Of a stretch of DNA of 64,000 bases, positions 44,372 through 53,291 are shown one piece after another; position 1 is the stretch's first letter; each line of letters opens with the position of its first letter. The DNA comes from Haloferax marinum. Lineage in GTDB: Archaea; Halobacteriota; Halobacteria; Halobacteriales; Haloferacaceae. Made by a program: the position numbers and the translations under genes. The stretch covers positions 2,666,001-2,730,000 of the forward strand of contig NZ_WKJQ01000001.1 of the NCBI RefSeq assembly GCF_009674625.1, written 5' to 3'. Under the pieces are notes generated by a model. The model did not search any database, had not been told where the DNA came from, and was given only the letters and a program-made list of their open reading frames with translations.

Positions 44372-44863
44372 ATGGAACGGCGAGGGGTCGAGACTGCGCT
44401 CTTCGCAGGGTTCCTGTTTACTGTCCTCGGGGTCGTCGCGTGGGCGACTGGCAAGGCATTCGTCTTTCCGAGCCTCGGACCCTCCGCGTTCGTCCTCGCG
44501 TTCGCACGACCCGCCGACAGACCAGGGGCGCGCCGTGTCGTCGGTGGCCACGTCGTCGGCGCAGTCGTTGGCTTCCTCGCCTACGTCCTCCTCGCAGGCG
44601 GTGTCACACTCACGGCCACCCCGTCGGCGTTTTCGCTCGACGGCCTCCGACTCGTCGCCAGCGGACTCCTCTCTGTCGTCGGGACGAGTTGGGGGATGGT
44701 CGCTACCGACACCGTTCACGCACCGGCCTGCGCGACGACGCTCATCGTCTCACTCGGGGTGCTCTCGTCCGTCGTCGAGGTTGGAATCATCGTCGTGAGT
44801 GTGTTTCTCCTCGTTGGTGTGTCCGAAATCGTGACCCGGCGCTCGACCTCGTTCGGGTTCTGA
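44372..44863 (+). CDS. HPP family membrane protein
   Basis: The 163-residue protein has about four or five helices. The core motif FPSLGPSAFVLAFA and the later GTSWGMVATDTVHAPACATTLIV match the HPP family (PF04982), where the usual HPP triplet is here HAP. Some bacterial HPP proteins transport nitrite; this one lacks a fused CBS domain. I chose the ATG at 44372 because it directly precedes the first helix. Confidence 0.8.
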   Translation: MERRGVETALFAGFLFTVLGVVAWATGKAFVFPSLGPSAFVLAFARPADRPGARRVVGGHVVGAVVGFLAYVLLAGGVTLTATPSAFSLDGLRLVASGLLSVVGTSWGMVATDTVHAPACATTLIVSLGVLSSVVEVGIIVVSVFLLVGVSEIVTRRSTSFGF

Positions 44864-44938
44864 CGGCAACCGATTTCGACCCGTGCTACGCTGTCGCTCA
44901 GCGGTGTTAAGCCATCATGTGACGTTGTAGACGTGATT

Positions 44939-45763
44939 ATGCGTAATCAGACACTCACAGTTTTCGTAGCACTCGTCCTCGTCCTCGCGGGGTGTGCTGG
45001 AGCGCCGACAGATAGTACGACGGCGACACCAACTGACGGGTCGTCCGGCGGGTCAGGAGGTTCTGGCGGTGGTTCGGACGGGTCTGGCGGGGGCGCAGGA
45101 GACGCTGACGAGTTCGTCGTGAGCGACGCAGAGGCCGCGCTCCGTGACGCTGGGAGTTTCACGAGTACGTGGTCGCTCCGCATCGTCGACTCCGAGGGGC
45201 AAGAGTCGACGTTGACCAACGCCTACTACGTCGACCTCGACGCGAATCGGACGAGTGAGACGTTCACCATCACCGGCGACGACGAGGGTGCGAGTTACGA
45301 GCGATTCATCGCCGACGGGACGAGTTACACTCGGTTCGGTGACGGTACCGACGTCCTGTACCAGGTCATCCCTGCTGACGGCAACCAACTCGATTACGCG
45401 CTGGCCCGTGGTGCGTCCTTCGCGTACGACGACTTCGAAGAGGCGACGTTCGTCGGCACCGAAACGTTCGACGGTGTCACAGTCGACCGGTACGAGTACA
45501 CCGACCCGATGCTCTGGCGACAGTACGGTGCTGGGACGTTTGGGTCCGACCAGAACGTGACGATAACCGACTTCACGCTCGTCGCTCTCGTGGACCAAAA
45601 CGGCATTGCCCGCTCGTCGGGGTGGGAACTCGTCGGTGAGACAGAGTCCGGTGAACGTGTCTCCGCCGAGTGGCGCTTCGAACTGACCGACCTCGGGTCG
45701 ACCGACGTCCCCGACCCCGAATGGCTCGACGAGGCTCGTGAAGAAGGAACGGTGACCTACTAA
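44939..45763 (+). CDS. Secreted lipoprotein, hypothetical
   Basis: The 274-residue protein has a signal peptide ending in LAGC (lipobox at about residue 19), then a Gly/Ser-rich linker (SGGSGGSGGGSDGSGGG) that holds the domain off the membrane. The ~210-residue domain is acidic and looks like an alpha/beta outer-surface domain related to the LolA/LppX-type fold found in DUF7537-like haloarchaeal lipoproteins (tentative). Two N-x-S/T sequons are visible. The start at 44939 follows a TATA-like GTGTTAAGCC at ~44905. Confidence 0.8.
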   Translation: MRNQTLTVFVALVLVLAGCAGAPTDSTTATPTDGSSGGSGGSGGGSDGSGGGAGDADEFVVSDAEAALRDAGSFTSTWSLRIVDSEGQESTLTNAYYVDLDANRTSETFTITGDDEGASYERFIADGTSYTRFGDGTDVLYQVIPADGNQLDYALARGASFAYDDFEEATFVGTETFDGVTVDRYEYTDPMLWRQYGAGTFGSDQNVTITDFTLVALVDQNGIARSSGWELVGETESGERVSAEWRFELTDLGSTDVPDPEWLDEAREEGTVTY

Positions 45764-45786
45764 CTCGGTCACGCCCGTATCGTCGG

Positions 45787-46065
45787 TCAGTTGCCGACGA
45801 CGTTCGACAGTCTGTCGAACGACTCCTGTAACTGTCTTCGGTCGACCTCTCTCGTCTCTCCCGACTCGGACACGCGAACCTCGATGGTGTCGAACTGTGT
45901 GTCGTATCTATCGAAAATCAGTGCCGAGGTCATGGCAAACCGCGTCTCGTCGAATTCGTCTTGTTCGATGACGAGCGTGTCGTCCGACTCGTGGACGTCG
46001 TACACCTCTATCTCGTACGTCTCAGCGATTCGTTCGACGGTCTGTTCGATTCCCAGTGGTTCCAT
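45787..46065 (-). CDS. Hypothetical acidic protein
   Basis: The 92-residue protein is soluble and acidic, with EQTVERIAETYEIEVYDVHES near the start and TIEVRVSESGETREVDRRQLQESFD near the end. It looks like a small alpha/beta domain. I do not recognise the family. It converges with the lipoprotein gene, 23 bases between stops. Confidence 0.6.
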   Translation of the reverse strand: MEPLGIEQTVERIAETYEIEVYDVHESDDTLVIEQDEFDETRFAMTSALIFDRYDTQFDTIEVRVSESGETREVDRRQLQESFDRLSNVVGN

Positions 46066-46897
46066 GGCCCGCCATCAAATCAGCTCATATTAAAAATTAC
46101 CTTTCGCAGGCGACGGAATTGGTTGCTTCGAGACACGTCGAATCGGTCGGTTCACAACATTCGCAGCGTTCGGTCGGAAATCGGTCGGTTCATCGTATTC
46201 GACCGGAACTCCGACCGTTCGAGGACTCTGCAGGACGATACCTGCGCCGACGAGAGACTGCCCTCTCGGTGCGTGGTCGAGACGGTAGAATCGGCCGCCC
46301 GAGTCCGCTCGAACAAACTTGGACGACCGATGAACTCTGCTTGGTGTCTGAAGTAAAAAGTCATATGAATCGTGCAATCGGCTACCACGTAACAGTTCGA
46401 ATTTGGATTCGAGGGGAGGACCGAGCGGAATCCTACGAGAGCCACGACCAGAAATATTGGTATATTAATACTGGTTGTACTGTGGATTGATTGGTATTCG
46501 AAACGACATTTTTTGCACTAGCTCGAGTTGCTGTCTGCCATCGAACGACTGCGATAGATACCCTATTTTTGATTAATTCCTGCCATTACTCTCTGACTCC
46601 GCGACTCGTCCAAGGAAATACTCCTTTTTCGGAAACCTACTGGGCGTTTGACGAACTGTTTCGCAAGAATGCACGGAACCGAACGATACGTGGGTCGTTG
46701 GTGCGCCCACAAATCGGCACACTGCAAGGAGTTCTCTGAGTCTGATGGCGACTCCGGCGCGAGTTCGCCAGAGGACACTACTCACGTCCGTCTCCCTCCG
46801 CTGGGTAGCGCGTCACTGTGTTAGAACCGTGTATGTCCTATGTACCGGTAGTAGAGGGGGAATAACGAAATGTGAAACTGACGAGATATCATAGTAG
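46066..46897. other. 832-base gene-poor, AT-richer region
   Basis: No open frame here has haloarchaeal composition or a recognisable domain. The GC content is visibly lower than in neighbouring genes, especially 46340-46660. A TATA-like GGGAATAACG at ~46857 probably serves the GT61 gene. It could be decayed coding DNA at the left edge of the surface-glycan segment. I find no transposase fragment or terminal repeats. Confidence 0.45.
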
Positions 46898-48166
46898 ATG
46901 ACTCAATTAAAGGACGTTTCCAGAACCATCCTCAACTACTACCAAAGTCGGGGGTTGAGAGTCTTATCTTCGAAAGCGCCACAGTACACGAGAGAGCGAC
47001 TGCCCTATAGTCTCTGGCCGCCACTTTTGAAAGACCCACGAAATCGGGCAGACGAGGTCGTTACGCTCCCCGAGAAACCGTCGTTGGACGTCGAGTATCG
47101 GGGAGAATCCAGGGAGTCTGCACCCCGGCAACTGCGGAACTTCGAGGGAACGATATCGAGTCCTGACAACCACGTCTACGTCTACGAGGACGTCGAGGTC
47201 GTCGGACGTGCTCCCGTCGCACGCATCGACGGGAGATACTTGCTCCCTTCGTGGTTCGGCGTCGACACCGCGTTTTTCGTCCATCAGATGAAGTTCATGA
47301 AGCGCGTCATCCCGCTCAGTCGCGTTCTCAAACACTCGCTGTTCGGCGCCGAGCCCGCCCGACACATCGACCACGCCTTCATCCTCAACAGTGAGCGCGG
47401 GTCGTACCGGTACTGCTGGTTCCACGAGACGATACCCAAGCTTCGATGGTACGAAGAGTACTGCGAGGTGACCGGTGAGACGCCGACTTTGATAGTCAAT
47501 TCGCCGTTGCGCGACTTCCAACGACGGTCTCTGGAGTTGCTCGGTTACGACTCGAGTCAGTGGATCGAACACGGTCACGAGATAAGCCACGTCGACAGAC
47601 TGGCGGTCGCACCCCACCCGATACGTCTCGAGGGGAATCCGAGTTCTGGGTTCGCCTCAGAGATACAGTGGGCCGGCGAGCGAATCGTCTCGAACCTCCC
47701 CGACGTGGACACGACGTTCTCGAAGCGCGTCTACATCTCCCGTGCTGACGCGAGCAGACGCCGCGTCCAGAACGAAGAGGAAGTCATCGACCTCCTCGAA
47801 TCACGCGGGTTCGAAGCGTACGAACCGGGTAGGTTCTCGCTCGAAGAGCAGATCAAACTGTTCGCTGGAGCGGACATCATCGTCGGTCCCCACGGACTGG
47901 CGTACGTCAATTTGATGTTCTGTGATAGCGACACGAGTGTCGTCGAACTGTTCGCCCAGGATGGCTGTGACGAGAGCTACTTCGTCCTCGCGAACGAGTA
48001 CGACATGGACTACGAGTGTATGGTCTGTGAGTCGATTTTCACCGGCGAGAACAGTCGGGCCATCAACAACGACATCGTCGTCGACGTCGACGGACTGGAG
48101 ACGATCGTCGATTCTCTTATCGAGAAACACGAGACCGAGTCCACCGTGGCTCCAACCAGCGATTGA
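46898..48166 (+). CDS. Glycosyltransferase family 61 protein
   Basis: The 422-residue protein matches GT61/DUF563 in its second half: RYCWFHETIPKLRWYEEY, YLI-like TLIVNSPLRDFQ, RVYISRADASRRRVQNEEEVIDLLESRGFEAYEPGRFSLEEQIKLFAGADIIVGPHGLAYVNLMFC. GT61 enzymes transfer sugars such as xylose or GlcNAc; here it probably works in surface-glycan assembly. No membrane helix is predicted. The last codons and stop are inside a 29-base imperfect tandem duplication. Confidence 0.88.
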   Translation: MTQLKDVSRTILNYYQSRGLRVLSSKAPQYTRERLPYSLWPPLLKDPRNRADEVVTLPEKPSLDVEYRGESRESAPRQLRNFEGTISSPDNHVYVYEDVEVVGRAPVARIDGRYLLPSWFGVDTAFFVHQMKFMKRVIPLSRVLKHSLFGAEPARHIDHAFILNSERGSYRYCWFHETIPKLRWYEEYCEVTGETPTLIVNSPLRDFQRRSLELLGYDSSQWIEHGHEISHVDRLAVAPHPIRLEGNPSSGFASEIQWAGERIVSNLPDVDTTFSKRVYISRADASRRRVQNEEEVIDLLESRGFEAYEPGRFSLEEQIKLFAGADIIVGPHGLAYVNLMFCDSDTSVVELFAQDGCDESYFVLANEYDMDYECMVCESIFTGENSRAINNDIVVDVDGLETIVDSLIEKHETESTVAPTSD

Positions 48167-48198
48167 GGACCACCGTGACCTCAACCAACGACTGAGGT
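48141..48198 (+). repeat. 29-base imperfect tandem duplication over the GT61 stop
   Basis: Units 48141-48169 and 48170-48198 share the frame CCACCGTG...AACCA-CGA-TGAGG, differing at about five positions. The first unit encodes the end of GT61 including TGA; the second repeats it beyond the stop. Confidence 0.7.
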
Positions 48199-48262
48199 TC
48201 CGAATTCGGAACGCTGCGAACGCTCACACCTGTTTCTACTTGGCGTGCCGTGCGCTCACTGG

Positions 48263-48343
48263 ACGTTCTACTGGTCTACCTCTGACGTCACGTTCTACTG
48301 GTCTACCTCTGACGTCACGTTCTACTGGTCTACCTCTGACGTC
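48263..48343 (-). repeat. 27-base tandem repeat, three units, over the DUF1616 stop
   Basis: Three exact copies of a 27-base unit (ACGTTCTACTGGTC then TACCTCTGACGTC) span 48263-48343. On the minus strand each reads ...TCAGAGGTAGACCAGTAG, i.e. S-E-V-D-Q-stop. The third unit supplies the actual stop of the DUF1616 gene; the other two repeat the end beyond it. Confidence 0.9.
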
Positions 48344-49395
48344 ATCGAGGCGGACTCACCGGAGTCCGAGACCGATATCCAGAGGTGGAGGTTTCGGTAC
48401 GAGTTCTCCATGTTCGGGTCGTCGGGGACCTCGCCTTTGTAGACGTGATACGCCAACCGCAGGTTCTCTCCTTCCATCGTCGGCGAAATCGTGTGCGGGT
48501 ACTCCCAGGTCTCGCCGGCAGAGACGGTCTCTTGGGTACGCAGGAGTTGCGTCTCTTCTGTGACCGTCGACGAGTTGTCTGCGATACTGACTCGCTGGAG
48601 TTCGACGACGACCGAGTACGTCGTCTCGGCGTCTTCGTAGTTTTCGACGCGCAGGACCATCTCACTGCCCTCCCCGGTGGTGAAATCGGTCGGGTAGCCC
48701 GATGCGACGAGGCTCCCGTTCTCGTCTTCAGTCAGCAAGGCGACGTTCGTGTACGTCTCACCGTTGTCTGGCGACAGAAGAGCGAACCCCATCACTCCGA
48801 CGGCGACCACCACGCTGACGACGAAGACGACAGAGAGAATGGAGTCCACCCTACTTCCTCCGCTGAAGAACTCGCTCGTCGACTGCGCCCACTCTCGCAG
48901 TGGTACAGTGAGACGCTTCTCTGCGGGAATGTAGAGACGCTGAATGGTGCCGACGACGACAGCGCCGATGACGAACACGTTCATCGCCATCAGAATCGAC
49001 TGCTCGACCACCGACCCGGTCAACAAAGCGACCACGACACCTAACAGTGGGACGACCACGAAGCTCATCCCGACCGAGAGTATCGCACGCGTCTTCCAGG
49101 TGATTTGGCTCTTTCCGAACGCCAACCCCCGGTAGTACGACTGCGCTGGTCGTGAGCTGTGGTCGCTCCCATCGGGAGTGTACCGGCGGGGAAAGAGAAG
49201 CGCGACCACGAGATAGCCGGGGACGAACAGCACCATCGGCAGGCCGAACAAGACCTTCAACAACGGCAGTTCGGCAGGACCATAGAACAGCAGTACGTCA
49301 GCAACTGCGAGCAGAAGCACAGTGCCAACGAGGTCTGATGGGATGGTGAACTCGATACGTTCGATGTATCGGACGACGTTTCCTAAAGTGCTCAT
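48322..49395 (-). CDS. DUF1616 family membrane protein
   Basis: The 357-residue protein has about five or six helices in the N-terminal half (PGYLVVALLFPRR, then AILSVGMSFVVVPLLGVVVAL and VVFVVSVVVAVGVMGFALL) and an extracellular C-terminal half with N-x-S/T sequons (NGS, NSS). DUF1616 proteins commonly sit in haloarchaeal and methanogen surface-glycan loci; their function is unknown. The C-terminal domain (about residues 215-345) resembles a beta-sandwich. The stop falls inside the tandem repeat at 48263-48343. Confidence 0.85.
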   Translation of the reverse strand: MSTLGNVVRYIERIEFTIPSDLVGTVLLLAVADVLLFYGPAELPLLKVLFGLPMVLFVPGYLVVALLFPRRYTPDGSDHSSRPAQSYYRGLAFGKSQITWKTRAILSVGMSFVVVPLLGVVVALLTGSVVEQSILMAMNVFVIGAVVVGTIQRLYIPAEKRLTVPLREWAQSTSEFFSGGSRVDSILSVVFVVSVVVAVGVMGFALLSPDNGETYTNVALLTEDENGSLVASGYPTDFTTGEGSEMVLRVENYEDAETTYSVVVELQRVSIADNSSTVTEETQLLRTQETVSAGETWEYPHTISPTMEGENLRLAYHVYKGEVPDDPNMENSYRNLHLWISVSDSGESASMTSEVDQ

Positions 49396-49597
49396 GATGG
49401 TTGGGTAGTGCCCACACGTTTGCTGGTGGGAGGACGTGCGTGTGGGAGGGCGTGGGGGTTTCTGACTGCGAGCTGCCAGGACATCTTATGAATATTACAT
49501 CTCGACAAGTATAATAATGGAGCGGCTACCCTCTCTGTTCGATAAATTCACCCTGGAAAAAACGAAGGACCGCGCGGGGGAGTTCTGACGACCTATC

Positions 49598-50197
49598 TCA
49601 GTCGTTGTAGTTGTAGCACGGGCAGTCTACGTCGTCGACGTCGATTCTGTTGTTGTTGAACTCGTCGATGATGTTTTTCAGCATCTCGCCGTTCGAAACT
49701 GGGACACCGTCGACGTACCAGGACGTGAGTTTGGTCCCGTTTCCATAGGTCCAACCGGACGCATCCAGCCACTGCCTTGCGTAGGACACCACTTTGTTGA
49801 TGGGTTCCTTTCCGTAGCCAACGTCGACAACGGGGGTGGTCACACAGGGATGATACGCCGCCTGGTTGTTGATTACGAAGGCGACGAGGTGAGTCGCCAT
49901 GATGTGGCCCTTGTCACCTTTCGCGGGGGCTTTGAGGAACGCTTGTCCGTCTTCGACGGTCGGGAAGTAGACGCCGGGGACTTTCTTGTTGACTTGTTCG
50001 AGCGCAGTTGGGTCGGCGGGCGGTCCCGGATACCAGTCGTGGTTCATCCAGTAGCCTGGCGTGCGGGCACAGTTGGTGGCTGCTGCAGAGCCCGAGAACG
50101 CGGGGATACCAATTCCGAGCATTACGGTCGTCGCCGCACTCTTTCGCAGGAGTGAACGGCGAGACATGTCGAACGTTCTTGATTTCTTTGATGACAT
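49598..50197 (-). CDS. Tat-exported protein with TPGYW motif
   Basis: The 199-residue protein has a twin-arginine signal: MSRRSLLRKSAATTVMLG, ending SGSAAA (cleavage about residue 40). The mature part begins with CARTPGYWMNHDWYPG, a motif seen at the N-terminus of several secreted surface proteins in bacteria and archaea, and ends with a CPCYNYND tail. Four Cys residues (about 43, 118, 192, 194) may form disulfides outside the cell. The function is unknown. It lies between the DUF1616 and flippase genes on the same strand, but gaps of ~200 and ~110 bases suggest separate promoters. Confidence 0.8.
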   Translation of the reverse strand: MSSKKSRTFDMSRRSLLRKSAATTVMLGIGIPAFSGSAAATNCARTPGYWMNHDWYPGPPADPTALEQVNKKVPGVYFPTVEDGQAFLKAPAKGDKGHIMATHLVAFVINNQAAYHPCVTTPVVDVGYGKEPINKVVSYARQWLDASGWTYGNGTKLTSWYVDGVPVSNGEMLKNIIDEFNNNRIDVDDVDCPCYNYND

Positions 50198-50304
50198 ACT
50201 ATTAGCCCCCCTCGTGGGGCAAGCAATACATCGATGTATGGAGGGATAGTTATGAATGAGTTTTTACAATATTGTCATCCTTACTTGGCGATTAGTAACT
50301 CACA

Positions 50305-51777
50305 CTACGTGAGTACTGCAAACAGATTCCGAATATCGACGACCCCTGACAGAACGATGAGGATGAACCAAGCGACCCCGCCGACGAAGATGACGCCGAT
50401 GAGCGACGGGACGCTCGAGATGTATCCCGTTAGTGGGAAGACGACGGCCGACATTCCACCCGTGACGGCAGTCAGTAGGAGACCAGAGCGAAGGAGTTTG
50501 GACTTGTCGATCGGCAGTTCGTCCATGATGAGGTACAGTTGTGCAGCGACGTAAACGCTGTACGTGAGTACTGTTGCGATAGTGGCTCCGATGATGCCGA
50601 ACGGCGGGATAAGAAGCACGTTGAGAACGATGTTCCCTACCGAGGTGGACGCCTTCGCGGTCGCTCTCATATTGGCACGGCCGAGGTAATCCAGTCCGTC
50701 GCTCGTGATAACGTTGAGTGCGCGAACGAACATGAATACACTGAAAATCTGAAGAACTGGCACGGCTCCGGCGTACGCAGAGCCAAAGACCAGTCGAATC
50801 ATCGGGTCTGCGATGAGGACGACTCCTGCCGCGGCAGGAGCGTAGATTGCCACGGTGTACCGAAACACCTCTTCGTACAGTCTGGCAGCGTGGTCCTCCT
50901 CGTCGTTGGCCTTTTGCTCTCCGAGCGTCGGTGAAGAGCCGATTCCGAGCGAGCGGGCAGGCACGATAAGAAAGTCCGAAATCTGCTTTCCGAGCGTGTA
51001 GAACGCGATCGCTTCCGGGCCTCGGAACACACCCAGCAGAATCCGGTCTGCATGCGAATTGATGACGTTCGACCCCATCGTCAACGTGAGCGGCGCGCTG
51101 TATTTCAGCAGGCGTCTAGAGACTTGTTTTTCGAGCGTCTTGCTCACGTTCTGAGTCGAATAATACTTGCGGTAGATGATGGCTAACCCCAAGATAGCTG
51201 CCAATCCATACGCGAGTGCGTATCCAGATAACGCTCCCTCGAGGCCGAACCCGAAGTAGATGAAGGCCGGAACAGCCACCAACAACAGGACGTTCGACAC
51301 GATACTCACGGCCGCGTATCCTTTCATGTTGTTGAAACCGTAAAAGAAGTACGTGGCGTCTCCCTTGAACGACATCGTTACGATATACCCAATTCCGAAT
51401 AAAAGAAGTGCAGATATCGCAGGTTCACCGACGACGGCGGCTATCGTATCGTGGTACAGGAATATGGCCGTGCACACGAAGACGATTAATATCCCGTTGT
51501 AGAGTAACGTCTTTTTTATTACAATTGGGACGAGTTCGGGTGACTTCTCTCGATAATCGTTGATGTACCGCGCACTCGCCATCGTGAGGCCGAGATTCGC
51601 AAAGAGCATCAAGATACCCAGAACAGAGAGCGTGAGAAAGAGCAGTCCGTATTCAGAGGGCTGGAGGAGATACCGCGTCAATAGCAAGAGGAGGCCCGCC
51701 TGAGTGACCATTCCCAATACTTGTGAGGCGAAAACGACTGACGTTCCGCGGAGAATCTTCCCAAGCATTGGAATCAT
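50305..51777 (-). CDS. Oligosaccharide flippase family protein
   Basis: The 490-residue protein has about 12-14 helices and fits the polysaccharide-biosynthesis/MVF superfamily (Wzx/RfbX). The N-terminal RGTSVVFASQVLGMVTQAGLLLLLTRYL and the repeated paired helices are typical. It should move lipid-linked oligosaccharides across the membrane, as AglR is thought to do in Haloferax volcanii N-glycosylation. A start three codons downstream (MLGKIL) is also possible. A TATA-like CAATAACAAT is found ~25 bases upstream on the minus strand. Confidence 0.9.
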   Translation of the reverse strand: MIPMLGKILRGTSVVFASQVLGMVTQAGLLLLLTRYLLQPSEYGLLFLTLSVLGILMLFANLGLTMASARYINDYREKSPELVPIVIKKTLLYNGILIVFVCTAIFLYHDTIAAVVGEPAISALLLFGIGYIVTMSFKGDATYFFYGFNNMKGYAAVSIVSNVLLLVAVPAFIYFGFGLEGALSGYALAYGLAAILGLAIIYRKYYSTQNVSKTLEKQVSRRLLKYSAPLTLTMGSNVINSHADRILLGVFRGPEAIAFYTLGKQISDFLIVPARSLGIGSSPTLGEQKANDEEDHAARLYEEVFRYTVAIYAPAAAGVVLIADPMIRLVFGSAYAGAVPVLQIFSVFMFVRALNVITSDGLDYLGRANMRATAKASTSVGNIVLNVLLIPPFGIIGATIATVLTYSVYVAAQLYLIMDELPIDKSKLLRSGLLLTAVTGGMSAVVFPLTGYISSVPSLIGVIFVGGVAWFILIVLSGVVDIRNLFAVLT

Positions 51778-52104
51778 CTAATACTCGAATCAGCCGAGCA
51801 TTGTTATTGTTCGTCTATACCCGGTCCCAGAACTAAGATGTGTGCTCCGTGTCTCGGAGAAACTGGGGACTGAGACTCGTCTAGAACGGACGACTGATTT
51901 TCCGTCGCAACCCGCTGCAGTAGCTTACCTCCGAACTTGGTATCAGGAGAAACCACACTATAATTATGTTCGTCTGGAGGGTACATCGTCATCGAACATG
52001 CAGACCCACTGTCGACGGACGGAAACGGTGGGGTACCCGCTCCAAACACCATGTCATCGGCGGGTGTCTCCGACGTTGAGTGACTCTCCAACCGAGGGGG
52101 ATGA
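51778..52104. other. Intergenic region between divergent flippase and sulfatase-like genes
   Basis: The region contains the flippase promoter near 51800-51812 and AT-rich CACACTATAATTATG at ~51953-51967, which may serve the sulfatase-like gene. No gene is supported. Confidence 0.4.
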
Positions 52105-53028
52105 ATGACGTTGCTTCCCGACAGATATACGCTCGACAACTTCACAGCGGGACTGCGGAATCCGAAGCTCTTCCAGATCGAACTCCGTCGGATGCTCACC
52201 TATCAGCTGTTTACAGCAGCACATGGCCGCGGAATCTCTGTCACCGAACAAGACTGGGACACACTCGTCATCCTCGACGCTTGTCGGTACGACTACTTTG
52301 CAGACCGGGTCGAACAGAGCGGAATCGACGGGTCGCTCTCCTCGGTGATTTCGAGAGGGCCAGAGAGCTGGATATTTATGAGCGAGAACTTCGTCGGGAA
52401 CGAACTGCACGACACCGTGTACGTCAGTGCGAACCCGCACGCGAACGAACTGCCCGATGGGACGTTCTTTAGAGTCGAACCATTGCTGGACAGTTGGGAC
52501 CCTGACGCCGAGACGATACTCCCCGACGACGTCGTGAGCGCGGCCGTGGACATGCACGAGCGGCATCCAGATAAGCGGCTCATCGTCCACTTCATGCAAC
52601 CACACATCCCGTACATCGGAGAGACAGCAGAACAAGTCCGTCGTGACGTCGACATCAGCCGATTCCGAGTCGGAAGCAGATGGTGGGATGCGATGGAAGC
52701 GGGCGAGATCTCGCGAGAACAGACCCACGAGGCGTACGTCGAGAGCCTCGATATCGTCTTGGAACACGTCGCGTCCCTCCTCGAACAGGTGGACGGAAAA
52801 ACCGTCATTACGGCAGACCACGGCGAACTCTTGGGAGAACGTCTCGTCCCCTTTGGCCCTCCTCACTACGGCCATCCGCCGATTCACACGGCGAAGCTCC
52901 GTACGGTTCCGTGGTTCGAACCCGAATTCGACGACCGGCGTGAGGTCGTCGCAGAAGACCCGATGGCCGTCGAACGGCTCGACGACGAGGAGGTGGGCGA
53001 CCGGCTCGAGGCACTGGGGTACGTCTGA
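52105..53028 (+). CDS. Sulfatase / alkaline phosphatase-fold protein
   Basis: The 307-residue protein has the alkaline-phosphatase-superfamily landmarks: LVILDACRYDYF near the start (Asp metal ligand and a Cys at the nucleophile region), HFMQPHIPYIG in the middle, and VITADHGELLGE...YGHPPIHTAKLRTVPW near the end (Asp-His and His metal ligands). It lacks a signal peptide. Similar genes occur in archaeal glycosylation clusters; phosphoethanolamine or sulfate transfer/removal on glycans is possible. It is shorter than typical sulfatases (450-550 residues). Confidence 0.85.
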   Translation: MTLLPDRYTLDNFTAGLRNPKLFQIELRRMLTYQLFTAAHGRGISVTEQDWDTLVILDACRYDYFADRVEQSGIDGSLSSVISRGPESWIFMSENFVGNELHDTVYVSANPHANELPDGTFFRVEPLLDSWDPDAETILPDDVVSAAVDMHERHPDKRLIVHFMQPHIPYIGETAEQVRRDVDISRFRVGSRWWDAMEAGEISREQTHEAYVESLDIVLEHVASLLEQVDGKTVITADHGELLGERLVPFGPPHYGHPPIHTAKLRTVPWFEPEFDDRREVVAEDPMAVERLDDEEVGDRLEALGYV

Positions 53029-53291
53029 TTGGAAGTCGACCGACGTCCAGTTCGGAGAACTGCTTCATCGTCTGCATCCACAGCACACTGAACGTTCACT
53101 CGGCACGGGGAACGACGAATCGGCGCTCGCGCGGTGGCACTCACGGCACCGTTAGCTACACACTCGCTGAGAACAGTAACGGTATGTGATAACTATCTGT
53201 GGGAAGAACAAAGGTAAGTGGTGAATAAGCGTATTTTCTCAATACGAACCCTGTAAGAATCGATAAGTCACTAAGCTCTCGCTACCAAAGT

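Noticed and set aside
46491..46739. 82-codon plus-strand open frame in the gene-poor region
   Set aside because: The translation has bacterial-like composition, no domain and no promoter or start signal. It could be decayed DNA, but I cannot support a gene.
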